A stretch of 10,260 nucleotides of DNA from the NCBI GenBank assembly GCA_025355915.1, contig JANXYT010000498.1:1-10260 (forward strand), read 5' to 3'. The position numbers and the translations under genes are program-made. The notes beneath the pieces are model-generated. The model had not been told where the DNA came from, did no database searches, and saw nothing but the letters and a program-made list of their open reading frames with translations. Of this stretch, positions 1 through 6,482 are shown piece by piece; position 1 is the first letter of the stretch; the number at the start of each line of letters is the position of its first letter. This stretch comes from Holophagaceae bacterium (lineage in GTDB: Bacteria > Acidobacteriota > Holophagae > Holophagales > Holophagaceae).

Positions 1-603
1 CGCTCCGCCGGTGCCTGTGATGCCGAGCACGGCGGTGGGCACGGGGCCAAGACCTGCGGGGAGGGCACCCATGTCACCGAGTTCGATTTTGGTGATGCGC
101 CGGGCCAGGGCGTGGGCTTCGGGCGTGACGCGCAGATCCAGGTCGCAGCGGCGCACCATGTCGTCGATCATGCCCTGGAGGCCCATGTGGCGACCGTCCT
201 CGGGGCTGTACAGGCGGGCCACGCCGTAGGCTTCCAGCTCGCGGACCTCCTCGGGCGCAATGACGCCGCCGCCGCCGCCGAAGATCTGGATGTGACCGGC
301 GCCGCGTTCCCGCAGGAGATCCACCATGTACTTGAAATATTCGACATGGCCGCCCTGATAGCTGGACACCGCAATGCCCTGGGCGTCCTCCTGGATGGCG
401 GTCTCGACGATATCCTGCACGGCCCGGTTATGGCCCAGGTGGATCACCTCGCAGCCCGTGGCCTGGAGGATGCGCCGCATGATGTTGATGCTGGCATCAT
501 GGCCATCGAAGAGGCTGGCCGCGGTGACGAAGCGCACCTTGTGCCGCGGCTGGTAACCCTCCTGGGTCAAGGGAACGGTCTCGGGCGCACTGAGCATGGA
601 CAT
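1..603 (-). CDS. icmF: Fused isobutyryl-CoA mutase (IcmF type), N-terminal part, cut by window edge
   Basis: Only the first 201 residues are present; the frame is open to base 1. Residues about 22-155 form a cobalamin-binding Rossmann domain. It has the DGHDAS motif (D33, H35), where H35 would be the lower axial ligand of B12, then [11 protein letters not shown] at 80-90 and a glycine run GGGGGVI at 109-115 that would line the nucleotide tail of the cofactor. A linker follows, and at 194-201 the protein ends in GITGTGGA, the start of a MeaB-like GTPase Walker A loop. A B12 domain followed directly by a G domain is the order of IcmF, a fusion of about 1,100 residues in the family that interconverts isobutyryl- and n-butyryl-CoA or related acyl-CoAs. 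The mutase barrel must lie outside the window. The ATG is preceded by GGGGG four bases upstream. Substrate specificity cannot be judged from this part. This IcmF is unrelated to the type VI secretion protein of the same name. Confidence 0.9.
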   Translation of the reverse strand, partial: MSMLSAPETVPLTQEGYQPRHKVRFVTAASLFDGHDASINIMRRILQATGCEVIHLGHNRAVQDIVETAIQEDAQGIAVSSYQGGHVEYFKYMVDLLRERGAGHIQIFGGGGGVIAPEEVRELEAYGVARLYSPEDGRHMGLQGMIDDMVRRCDLDLRVTPEAHALARRITKIELGDMGALPAGLGPVPTAVLGITGTGGA

Positions 604-674
604 GGAACCCCCATTCGGGCGAAACCCCAGTCTACCGGCCATTTCCCCCCACCCGGAGGGTTCCTTACCTGGAG

Positions 675-2201
675 TCAGATTTCCTCTAGAACGCCGACCG
701 GGAACTGCTCCTCCATGAGGGTCTGCCGCTCCAGCAGGTGCTGCATGAGCGCCTTCCACTTGGGCAGACCCCGCAGGGGTTCCAGCATGGGACTCCGCTC
801 GTACCAAGCCGAGCAACCGAATCCACGGGCGAAGGCCCGGCTCGCCATCTCCATGGCGCTGGCCCGGTCGCCCATCATGGCGTAGGCCTCGGCCAGGCGA
901 ATGGTGAATTCCCCATCCGGTTCCCGCATGCCGATGCGCTCCTGGTCATATTCCCGCAACTTCTTCCAGGCCTCCTCTTTCTCCCCTTCGAGGATCAGAT
1001 CGTAGATCCCGCTCAGGCGGCAGATGTTCGGGTAGGCATGCTTCAAGTTCGCCGCAACCTTGAATTCCCTGCACGCCAGCGGATGATCACCCCTTACCAG
1101 GGCGAGGTAACCTCGGTAGAAGGGCAGCACGCCGGAGGTGCTCCGCAGGTGCCCTGGCTGTTCTTGGAGGCTGGCCTCGAAGCGCGGGATCTCACCGGTG
1201 TAGAGGCAGGTGATATCCACCGCCTGTGGTTGCAGCTTGGCGTACGCCAGGGCATCCCGCAGGTCCATGGCTCTTCGCGCCAGGGGTAGCAGCCCTGCGC
1301 CCCGGGCGGCATAGGCGATGCCTGTCAACAGGGTCGGGTTATGCGGCTGCTTTCGCCGCGCCCAAAGCAGCAGATCCAGGGCCTCCCGCTGGTTCCCGCT
1401 GTCAGTCTTGAGCAGGGACAGCAGGAAGGTCCCCCGGGGATGGCCCGGGGCCAGGGCGAGGCCCCGTTGGATATGGGCTTCCGTGTCCGCCTGTTCCTGG
1501 CGAAAGGCCGCGGGATTGTTAAGCATCCAGCGGTAGCGGAGGTTCCCAAGCAGGATCCAGGTGCTCGCACAGGTGGGTTCCTCTCGGGTCGCCTCCTCGG
1601 CTACCGCCACGGCCTCCTCCAGATGCTCGTTCTGCAGGCGCCAGGCCCCGGCCTTCACCAGCTTCCAGAACACGGTGGCTGTCTTCGGCAAGAGGCCACC
1701 CGCCCGGTTCTTGACGGCCTGGGGGAAGGTCCAGAGAAAGGCGTCGAAGGCCTGAGCGGGGGGAAGGGCTTTCGCCTTGTGGGATACCCAGGGTGCCGGT
1801 GCCCCCTTGGAGAGCTGCTTCCCCCAGACGAAACGGTAGGAGAGGGCCAGATCATCTCCCTGGCGGCGAGGTTCCGTGAGGATCAGCAACGTCCTGGATT
1901 GTCCGCGGAAAAGCTCCAGGTCGGTCGGCACCTCGGTCACGGTGGTGATCGCGAACCGGCCAAAGTGTTCCAGGTGATCCTGAACCAGGGCGCCGATGGC
2001 CCGGCCTTGGGCGGCCTCCAAGCCTGACGATGCCTCCGCCTGGGGGCTGATGAGCAGGATGCGGAGCGGTCCCAGGATCCCCTGCCGGGCGAGCAGCCAA
2101 GCCACACCGATGCCGCCTCCCAGGAGCAGAAGGAACGCAAGCCCCAAGAGGAGAATCGTGCGCGGTGATCGGGAATTCGGTTCAGGCATGGCACTCAACA
2201 T
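675..2201 (-). CDS. Membrane-anchored TPR-repeat protein
   Basis: The protein has 508 residues. A short basic N-terminus is followed by one strongly hydrophobic segment at about 15-38 with no evident cleavage site, so it is probably a signal anchor with the rest outside the inner membrane. Residues about 46-165 look like a small alpha/beta domain of the kind found beside TPRs in CadC-like regulators and Ser/Thr-kinase receptors, but no kinase or DNA-binding domain is attached. From about 180 to 500 the sequence is helical with TPR-like spacing of Ala, Gly, Leu and Pro (for example [12 protein letters not shown] at 212-223 and [18 protein letters not shown] at 434-451). The C-terminal stretch [20 protein letters not shown] at 466-485 is the ending often seen on such TPR arrays. 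The role is unknown; a protein-protein scaffold is the inference. A second ATG four codons in (2189) is an equally possible start, and neither has a strong ribosome site. It lies 71 bases upstream of icmF and is divergent from the protease gene. Confidence 0.8.
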   Translation of the reverse strand: MLSAMPEPNSRSPRTILLLGLAFLLLLGGGIGVAWLLARQGILGPLRILLISPQAEASSGLEAAQGRAIGALVQDHLEHFGRFAITTVTEVPTDLELFRGQSRTLLILTEPRRQGDDLALSYRFVWGKQLSKGAPAPWVSHKAKALPPAQAFDAFLWTFPQAVKNRAGGLLPKTATVFWKLVKAGAWRLQNEHLEEAVAVAEEATREEPTCASTWILLGNLRYRWMLNNPAAFRQEQADTEAHIQRGLALAPGHPRGTFLLSLLKTDSGNQREALDLLLWARRKQPHNPTLLTGIAYAARGAGLLPLARRAMDLRDALAYAKLQPQAVDITCLYTGEIPRFEASLQEQPGHLRSTSGVLPFYRGYLALVRGDHPLACREFKVAANLKHAYPNICRLSGIYDLILEGEKEEAWKKLREYDQERIGMREPDGEFTIRLAEAYAMMGDRASAMEMASRAFARGFGCSAWYERSPMLEPLRGLPKWKALMQHLLERQTLMEEQFPVGVLEEI

Positions 2202-2304
2202 GACAACTCACACGACATTCCTTCATGGGCCGGTTGGATCAAGGGCTATGCCTCAAGGTACTCCAAGTCCAGCGGTTCCGGGGACGGACCCGGCGGCCTG
2301 ACCC

Positions 2305-2310
2305 CATAAT
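2305..2310 (+). promoter_or_regulatory. Candidate -10 box of the protease gene
   Basis: CATAAT matches the sigma-70 -10 consensus at five of six positions and stands out in this GC-rich gap. No good -35 element is visible 16-18 bases upstream. Transcription from it would start near 2317 and leave a leader of about 10 bases that holds little besides the ribosome site. The rest of the divergent gap 2202-2326 shows nothing else that I can support. Confidence 0.3.
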
Positions 2311-2316
2311 CTCCCT

Positions 2317-2321
2317 GGGAG
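2317..2321 (+). promoter_or_regulatory. Ribosome binding site that sets the protease start
   Basis: GGGAG ends five bases before the ATG at 2327. It supports this start over an in-frame ATG at 2225, which would put 34 residues without signal-peptide character in front of an otherwise ordinary signal sequence. Confidence 0.65.
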
Positions 2322-2326
2322 CCTCC

Positions 2327-3496
2327 ATGATCCGTGCCGCCCTGACCGCCCTGCTGGCCCTGACCTTGGCCGGGCAGAACCCGCCCAAGCCGACCCCTCC
2401 CACCGAAGACACCACCATCCAGCGCTTCCGTGCCCATGCGAAGCCACGAAAAGTGGCGCCCCGCGCCCCGCTGAACGCCGAGGAACAAAACACCGTCCGC
2501 CGGTTCAAGCAGGCCAAAAACAGCGTGGTCTATATCTCGGCAGTCAGGCCTGAACGGGACCCGGGCACCAACGACATCATCAAGGTCCCCACGGGAACCG
2601 CCACGGGATTCGTCTGGGATGAGTGGGGCCACATCGTGACCAACCACCACCTCATCACCTGGGAGGAGATGGGGAAACGGGTGACCGATGTCGAGGAAGT
2701 GGAAATCACTCTGGCCGACGGCAAGACCTACAAGGGGCGGGTCATCGGATACAGCTTCGCCTACGACATCGCCGTGATCCAGGCATTCGCCCCCCTCGAA
2801 GCCATGCGCCCCATTCCCATTGGGTCGAGCCGAAGCCTCCAGGAGGGACAGTCCGTCCTGGCCATCGGCAACCCCTTCGGCCTGAATCACTCCCTCAGCA
2901 AGGGCGTTGTGTCTGCTCTTGGCCGGGAGATCAGCACGAACTACAGCACCCGCATCACGAACGCCATCCAGACCGACGCCGCGGTAAACCCCGGCAACTC
3001 CGGCGGCCCATTGCTGGACAGCGGAGGGCGCCTGGTCGGCATGAACACCTCCATTGTCGCCACCAAGGGTGAAGCCTCGGTGGGCGTCGGCTTCGCCATT
3101 CCCGTGGACACCCTCAACCATGTCGTTCCCCAGCTCATCGCCAAGGGACTGCTTGTGCCGGAGCGCATGGGCTTCACCACCATGAACGACGCCGTGGCCC
3201 TACAAACCTTCGGCGTCCAGCGCGGTGTGGTCGTCTGGGTGGTGACCGCGGATTCCCCGGCCAGCCGCGCGGGCATCCGCCCCCTCCAACAGGACGACAA
3301 AGGCGTGATCAAGGCCCTTGGCGACATCCTGCTGGCCTATCAGGGGCGTGTCATCGAGAGCACCGGCCAGTTCGCGGCCATGCTTGAACTGGAACCTCCC
3401 GCCGATGAAGTCGTCTTTGACGTGCTCCGGGACGGGAAGATCATCAAGGTGGTGCTGAACCTCAAGCCGGAAAAGGTTCAGCCCGCCCGCATCTGA
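2327..3496 (+). CDS. Secreted trypsin-like serine protease, Deg1/HhoA type, one PDZ domain
   Basis: The 389-residue protein starts with a signal peptide (R3, hydrophobic 4-15, probable cleavage near residue 17) and a Pro/Lys-rich linker. Residues 51-71 (EEQNTVRRF to SVVYIS) match the strand that opens Deg1/HhoA proteases. The protease domain carries the full triad: H108 in TNHHL, D147 in YDIAV, S225 in GNSGG, with the surrounding GNPFGL and AIQTDAAVNPGNSGGPLL blocks intact, so it should be active. A single PDZ domain spans about 290-380. Its carboxylate-loop region has the Deg1-like insertion QQDDKGVIKALGD before ILLAYQG. Deg/HtrA enzymes degrade misfolded or exported proteins in the periplasm, and that is the likely role here. 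DegP-type proteins of about 450-500 residues have two PDZ domains; this one has one. It is divergent from the TPR gene and convergent with the SPFH gene, with one base between the stops. Confidence 0.93.
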   Translation: MIRAALTALLALTLAGQNPPKPTPPTEDTTIQRFRAHAKPRKVAPRAPLNAEEQNTVRRFKQAKNSVVYISAVRPERDPGTNDIIKVPTGTATGFVWDEWGHIVTNHHLITWEEMGKRVTDVEEVEITLADGKTYKGRVIGYSFAYDIAVIQAFAPLEAMRPIPIGSSRSLQEGQSVLAIGNPFGLNHSLSKGVVSALGREISTNYSTRITNAIQTDAAVNPGNSGGPLLDSGGRLVGMNTSIVATKGEASVGVGFAIPVDTLNHVVPQLIAKGLLVPERMGFTTMNDAVALQTFGVQRGVVVWVVTADSPASRAGIRPLQQDDKGVIKALGDILLAYQGRVIESTGQFAAMLELEPPADEVVFDVLRDGKIIKVVLNLKPEKVQPARI

Positions 3497-3497
3497 A

Positions 3498-4409
3498 TTA
3501 CTTTCTCGCAGGAATCTGGATCATGGGGGTCGCGCCCCCCATGGGCGTGATGATCAGGTTGCCCTTGGCGCCGATATCCCGCAGGGCCTGGATGCGCTGG
3601 TACTCGATGATCTGGGGCGTCAGGCTCTGGCTCACGATCTGCTGCGCCTTGGCCTGGCCTTCCGCCTCGATGCGTTTGCGCTCGGCCTCCTGCTTCTCTT
3701 TTTGGAGCACGAAGAGCATCTTCTGGGCGTCCTGATCGGCGCTGATTTTGTCGTTGATGGCCTTGGTGATCTGATCGGGCAGGATGACGTTGCGGAGCAG
3801 CATCTGCTCCAGGGTGATGCCCCGGGACTCGAAGGCGGCCTTGAGGGTCTTGGTCACCTGGTCCACGAAGGACTGGCGCTTGGACGTGTACAGCTCCGTG
3901 GCGCTGAGCGCCGCGGCTGCGTCGCGGAGGCTCGCCCGGATCTCGCTCCGCACGATCCGCTCTTCCACGTCCGGCCCGATGGTCCGGTAGATCTCCGGCA
4001 GACGCGCCTGCTGCAATGAATAGAAAATCGTCGCATCCAGCTTCACGGTGAGGCCGTCGCTGCTGATGACGGAGATGGAATCATCGCCCCGCTTCTGTCC
4101 TTCATCGGCCACGTTCGACATGGTGTAGTTCCGGGTGCGGACTTCCATCTCCACCACCTGGGCGAAGGGGTTGATGAAGTGGAGGCCCGAAGGCAATGGC
4201 TCGGCATTCACTTTGCCGAACAGCACCTGGATGCCCGCCTGGCCCGGGGGCACGATCACGGCCATGGAGCCCAGCAGGACGATCACACCCAGCCCAAGCC
4301 CCGCCCACTGAAGGATGGCCAACCGGGCCGACAGGGGGAACTCGACCTTGGTCTTCCATCGCCAAGCCAGGACACCGACCACGAGCAGAAGAACGGCAAT
4401 GAGAACCAA
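3498..4409 (-). CDS. SPFH/prohibitin-family membrane protein
   Basis: The protein has 303 residues. Two hydrophobic segments (1-16 and about 31-52) come before the SPFH core, which opens with PPGQAGIQVLFGKVNAEPL at 54-72 and continues through LHFINPF (76-82) to about residue 225. A charged stretch likely to form a coiled coil (about 226-258, rich in K, E, R and Q) and a short hydrophobic-polar tail follow. This is the layout of prohibitins and of HflK/HflC/QmcA relatives, which assemble into ring-shaped membrane cages around proteases or lipid microdomains. Prohibitin is the closest by eye; no NfeD or FtsH gene is adjacent. The start is TTG, chosen because TGGAGGTG stands just upstream and no ATG or GTG in this frame is better placed. 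It lies 75 bases downstream of the DUF1573-like gene on the same strand and may be co-transcribed with it. Confidence 0.9.
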   Translation of the reverse strand: MVLIAVLLLVVGVLAWRWKTKVEFPLSARLAILQWAGLGLGVIVLLGSMAVIVPPGQAGIQVLFGKVNAEPLPSGLHFINPFAQVVEMEVRTRNYTMSNVADEGQKRGDDSISVISSDGLTVKLDATIFYSLQQARLPEIYRTIGPDVEERIVRSEIRASLRDAAAALSATELYTSKRQSFVDQVTKTLKAAFESRGITLEQMLLRNVILPDQITKAINDKISADQDAQKMLFVLQKEKQEAERKRIEAEGQAKAQQIVSQSLTPQIIEYQRIQALRDIGAKGNLIITPMGGATPMIQIPARK

Positions 4410-4413
4410 AGAA

Positions 4414-4420
4414 CACCTCC
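4414..4420 (-). promoter_or_regulatory. Strong ribosome binding site before a TTG start
   Basis: On the minus strand this reads GGAGGTG, and the GGAGG part ends six bases before the TTG at 4409-4407. It is the best ribosome site in the window and is the reason for accepting the rare start codon of the SPFH gene. The GTG inside it opens a different frame, antisense-like and without SPFH features, and is rejected as a start. Confidence 0.75.
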
Positions 4421-4484
4421 AGGGGCGAGTCAGGTTAACAGGCGTTCATGATCCGGCGCGGGTTAGTGCCCGTCACAAAGCCCG

Positions 4485-5519
4485 CTAATGACGGTGCCCG
4501 TGGTCCTCGAGCAGGGCCGGGGTCACCACCGCGCCCTTGGCGGGCCGCGCATTCGGATCCAGGAAGCGCAGGGGCACCTTCAGGGGCGTGTCCTGATTGG
4601 AGCACTCGAGCACCAGCATGGCCTCGGGGCTGCGGCCCACCCGGCGGATCCGCAGCACATGCCGGGTGGCCTCAGGCCCGGGCCTGTCGATCAGTTCAAA
4701 CCCCTTGCCCTGGATTTCGGCCTTGAGGATGCGGAAGGGCTGGCCATCCCGGGCCCTCAGCTCCAGCCCCTGCAGGGTGGTCTTCAGATCGCTGAACACC
4801 AGGCGGGATGGCGTCGGCACCACGGGCATGGACATGCGCCAGTCGAGATAGAGCGTAAAGAGCGGCTGACGGGGGCCGTTGGTGGCCACTTTGAGCACCT
4901 CGAGACCCGCGGTGGTTCCCGCCGGGAGTCGCCCCGCCTTGAGTACGACCCGGAGGTCCGCCTGGGTTCCTTCGTGCACCAGCTGGGCGTCGAGGTGCGC
5001 CGGGATCTCGCTGGCCAGAACCAGGCGGAGGGGATCTCCGCCTTCCCTCGCGAAATGGAAGCTCACTTCAGGGCTTTCATGGGGGGCCACCTCGCCGAGG
5101 CTCTTGCGTTCAGCGTCCACGGATACCTCGGGCCGCACCGTCAGGTCATACCGCAGGATGTAGACCGGCTGGGCCGGATCATCCGTCCCAAGCCGGATGC
5201 CGCCCTTGACGGCGCCCAGCATGCCGGTGGCATCGACCTTCGCCCGGATCAGGCGGACCTCTCCGGGTTTCATGGGTTCGGCCAGCTGGGCTTCGTCGAG
5301 GGTTGTGCCCAGCGAAAGATCCAGAACCCGGAACCGGAAGGGCCGGTCATGGGTGCTCCGGAGGCCGAAGGCCGCTTCGTGGATTTCCTTCGGACCAACG
5401 CTGCCGAGATGCGTCGGAAAGGGGGTGGTCATCTCGATGCGCGCGGGGGGCACCAGGTCCACCGGCGGCGGCGGAGGGGTGGGGGTCTGCATCAGGAAGA
5501 GGGCGGCAGGAACCAGCAT
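4485..5519 (-). CDS. Exported protein with DUF1573-like Ig-fold domain
   Basis: From the ATG at 5519 the protein has 344 residues. It begins with a short hydrophobic leader (1-12) and a proline run (PTPPPPP at 13-19). Residues about 36-132 follow the DUF1573 pattern: HLGSVGPKE, a strand ending in RVLDLSLGTT, then PMKPGE (82-87), a DATGMLGAVKGGIRLGTDDP segment and a final beta strand. DUF1573 proteins usually have a Cys-Gly-Cys-Thr motif where this one has LGTT at 70-73, so the cysteines are lost. Residues 133-325 look like one or two more beta-rich domains of the same kind. The protein ends in a His-rich tail, DHGHRH (339-344). The function is unknown; extracytoplasmic binding or structure is the inference. 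An alternative ATG at 5603 has a fair GAGG site five bases before it and would add 28 residues. I prefer 5519 because the leader then resembles a signal peptide and the AT-rich repeat at 5572-5588 becomes non-coding. Confidence 0.75.
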   Translation of the reverse strand: MLVPAALFLMQTPTPPPPPVDLVPPARIEMTTPFPTHLGSVGPKEIHEAAFGLRSTHDRPFRFRVLDLSLGTTLDEAQLAEPMKPGEVRLIRAKVDATGMLGAVKGGIRLGTDDPAQPVYILRYDLTVRPEVSVDAERKSLGEVAPHESPEVSFHFAREGGDPLRLVLASEIPAHLDAQLVHEGTQADLRVVLKAGRLPAGTTAGLEVLKVATNGPRQPLFTLYLDWRMSMPVVPTPSRLVFSDLKTTLQGLELRARDGQPFRILKAEIQGKGFELIDRPGPEATRHVLRIRRVGRSPEAMLVLECSNQDTPLKVPLRFLDPNARPAKGAVVTPALLEDHGHRH

Positions 5520-5571
5520 GGGATATCCGGGGAGAACCTTCAGTGTGCCGTGGTAGAGCGGTCCCCTGGAA

Positions 5572-5588
5572 TTGTTAATTGTTGTTAA
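5572..5588. repeat. Ten-base-phased direct repeat TTGTTAA in an AT-rich island
   Basis: TTGTTAA occurs at 5572-5578 and again at 5582-5588, exactly 10 bases apart, so both copies face the same side of the helix. The run is almost free of G and C pairs in an otherwise GC-rich neighbourhood. It lies in the divergent gap, 53 bases upstream of the DUF1573-like start at 5519. Read on the minus strand, AACAAT at 5576-5571 could serve as a weak -10 box with GTGCCA 17 bases upstream. An operator or promoter is the inference; if translation starts at 5603 the repeat would instead be coding. Confidence 0.45.
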
Positions 5589-5658
5589 GGGGGTGGCACT
5601 CATCCATACCTCGGACGATGGTCGGATCACCGGCTTCTGATCGATCTCGCCCCCAGAA

Positions 5659-5684
5659 CCCCGGGCTTCAGCCCGTGGATTTTT
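5659..5684 (+). other. GC hairpin followed by five T, just upstream of the reductase gene
   Basis: CGGGC (5662-5666) and GCCCG (5671-5675) pair around a TTCA loop, with CC/GG pairs continuing below one mismatch. T5 follows at 5680-5684. The shape is that of a small intrinsic terminator, but no plus-strand gene lies upstream in the window. It could be an attenuator for a longer transcript, or simply a palindrome in the promoter region. Confidence 0.35.
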
Positions 5685-5687
5685 CGT

Positions 5688-5693
5688 TATGCT
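5688..5693 (+). promoter_or_regulatory. Candidate -10 box for a leaderless reductase transcript
   Basis: TATGCT matches four of six positions of the -10 consensus, including the key first T, second A and last T. Six bases separate it from the ATG at 5700, so transcription would begin at the start codon itself. This fits the absence of any ribosome binding site before that ATG. The -35 region (around 5665-5671) is poor. Confidence 0.4.
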
Positions 5694-5699
5694 CCAGCC

Positions 5700-6335
5700 A
5701 TGAAGAATCAACAAAAAGTGATCACCCGCGACCTATCCGCCCTCCCCAAGCGCGACGTCTACCGCATCCTGTCCAGCCTGGTGATCCCCCGGCCCATTGC
5801 GTGGATCACCACCGTGGACGGCGCAGGCCGAGTGAACCTGGCGCCTTTCAGCAGTTTCATGGGGATCTTCGGACCACCCATGCTGGCCGTCACCCTGGGG
5901 CGGCGCCACGATGGCTCCCTGAAGGACACCCACCGGAATATGCAGGAACGGGGCGAGGCCGTGGTGCACCTGGCCGACCTGCCGTTGCTGGCGGCGCTCC
6001 ATGCCAGCGCCGCCGAGGTTGGACCCGACATCAGTGAAGTCGAACGGCTGGGGCTGGCCACGGAAGGCTCGCTTCAGGTGGCCCCGCCCCGCCTGAAAGA
6101 CGCTCCGGTGGCGTTGGAATGCCGCTTGAACCGCGAAGTGGAGCTTGGTCCCACCAGCACCCTCGTCCTGCTCGACGTGCTGATCGCGCACGCCGCCGAG
6201 CGGATCTGGAGCGACGATCACGACTGTGCCGACGCCAGCCGATGGACGCCCATCTCGCGGCTTGCTTCGGTGGCGGGTCCCAACTACGGCGCCCTGGGGC
6301 AGACGTTCCATCTGGGGGCCTCGGAACTGCCCTGA
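5700..6335 (+). CDS. Flavin reductase-like (DIM6/NTAB family) FMN-binding protein
   Basis: The 211-residue protein has the split-barrel flavin reductase layout. YRILSSLVIPRPIAWITTVD (21-40) and NLAPFSSF (46-53) form the FMN-binding core. KDTHRN (75-80) is the family's phosphate-contact block. PVALECRL (136-143) and PISRLASVAGPNYGALG (184-200) are the usual C-terminal blocks. Members bind FMN and either reduce free flavin with NAD(P)H or act as flavoredoxin-like electron carriers; which applies here cannot be read from sequence. There is no signal peptide, so it is cytoplasmic. The length is normal for the family. It stands alone on the plus strand, divergent from the DUF1573-like gene and convergent with the CDF transporter, so it is probably a single-gene transcript. 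The ATG has no ribosome site and may be translated from a leaderless mRNA. Confidence 0.9.
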   Translation: MKNQQKVITRDLSALPKRDVYRILSSLVIPRPIAWITTVDGAGRVNLAPFSSFMGIFGPPMLAVTLGRRHDGSLKDTHRNMQERGEAVVHLADLPLLAALHASAAEVGPDISEVERLGLATEGSLQVAPPRLKDAPVALECRLNREVELGPTSTLVLLDVLIAHAAERIWSDDHDCADASRWTPISRLASVAGPNYGALGQTFHLGASELP

Positions 6336-6379
6336 CCGGACCCACTCATACCAAAGAGCGTTCAACACGAAAGGACCTT

Positions 6380-6463
6380 TCACCGCCAAGACGCCAAGGG
6401 CGCCAAGAAAGACAACAGACAATGTGCTTTCGTAGATCTTGGCGACTTGGCGGTGATTTTTTT
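6380..6463 (+). terminator. Large CGCCAAG-repeat hairpin with T-tract between convergent genes
   Basis: The arms 6380-6398 and 6438-6456 are inverted copies with 18 of 19 bases paired, around a 39-base loop. Seven T follow at 6457-6463. The left side contains CGCCAAG three times (6384-6390, 6392-6398, 6401-6407), and the right arm has its complement CTTGGCG twice (6438-6444, 6446-6452). The T-tract is on the plus strand, so it is best suited to end the flavin reductase transcript. The same stem lies just beyond the stop of the minus-strand CDF gene and may stop that transcript too, though without a T-run in that direction. The repeat composition suggests a dispersed intergenic element as well as a terminator. 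Confidence 0.75.
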
Positions 6464-6482
6464 CTTTGAATGCAAACCGGTA

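Noticed and set aside
604..674. Search for a terminator or promoter between the TPR gene and icmF
   Set aside because: The gap is GC-rich and shows no stem with a T-run and no convincing -35/-10 pair; co-transcription can be neither shown nor excluded.
112..885. Open plus-strand frame across icmF and the end of the TPR gene
   Set aside because: It spans two genes on the other strand and the gap between them. The product is Ala/His-rich without a domain; the B12 motifs on the minus strand are decisive.
1341..2027. Open plus-strand frame opposite the TPR gene
   Set aside because: It is Gly/Pro/Gln-rich shadow translation. The minus strand gives a coherent signal-anchor and TPR protein.
2225..2326. 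34-residue upstream extension of the protease
   Set aside because: It would bury the signal peptide, and the ATG at 2327 has a ribosome site and a proper leader.
2246..3121. Long open minus-strand frame opposite the protease gene
   Set aside because: The plus strand encodes an intact protease with its full catalytic triad. The antisense product is Gly/Asp-rich and matches nothing I know.
4421..4484. Possible hairpin between the DUF1573-like and SPFH genes (GCGGG/CCCGC)
   Set aside because: The stem is only five pairs with a long loop and no T-run follows, so it cannot be supported as a terminator.
4488..5588. Long open plus-strand frame (366 codons) opposite the DUF1573-like gene
   Set aside because: It is the antisense shadow of a gene with a recognisable domain pattern. 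Its own translation is low-complexity (Gly, His, Arg rich) with no domain, and GC-rich codon bias keeps such frames open.
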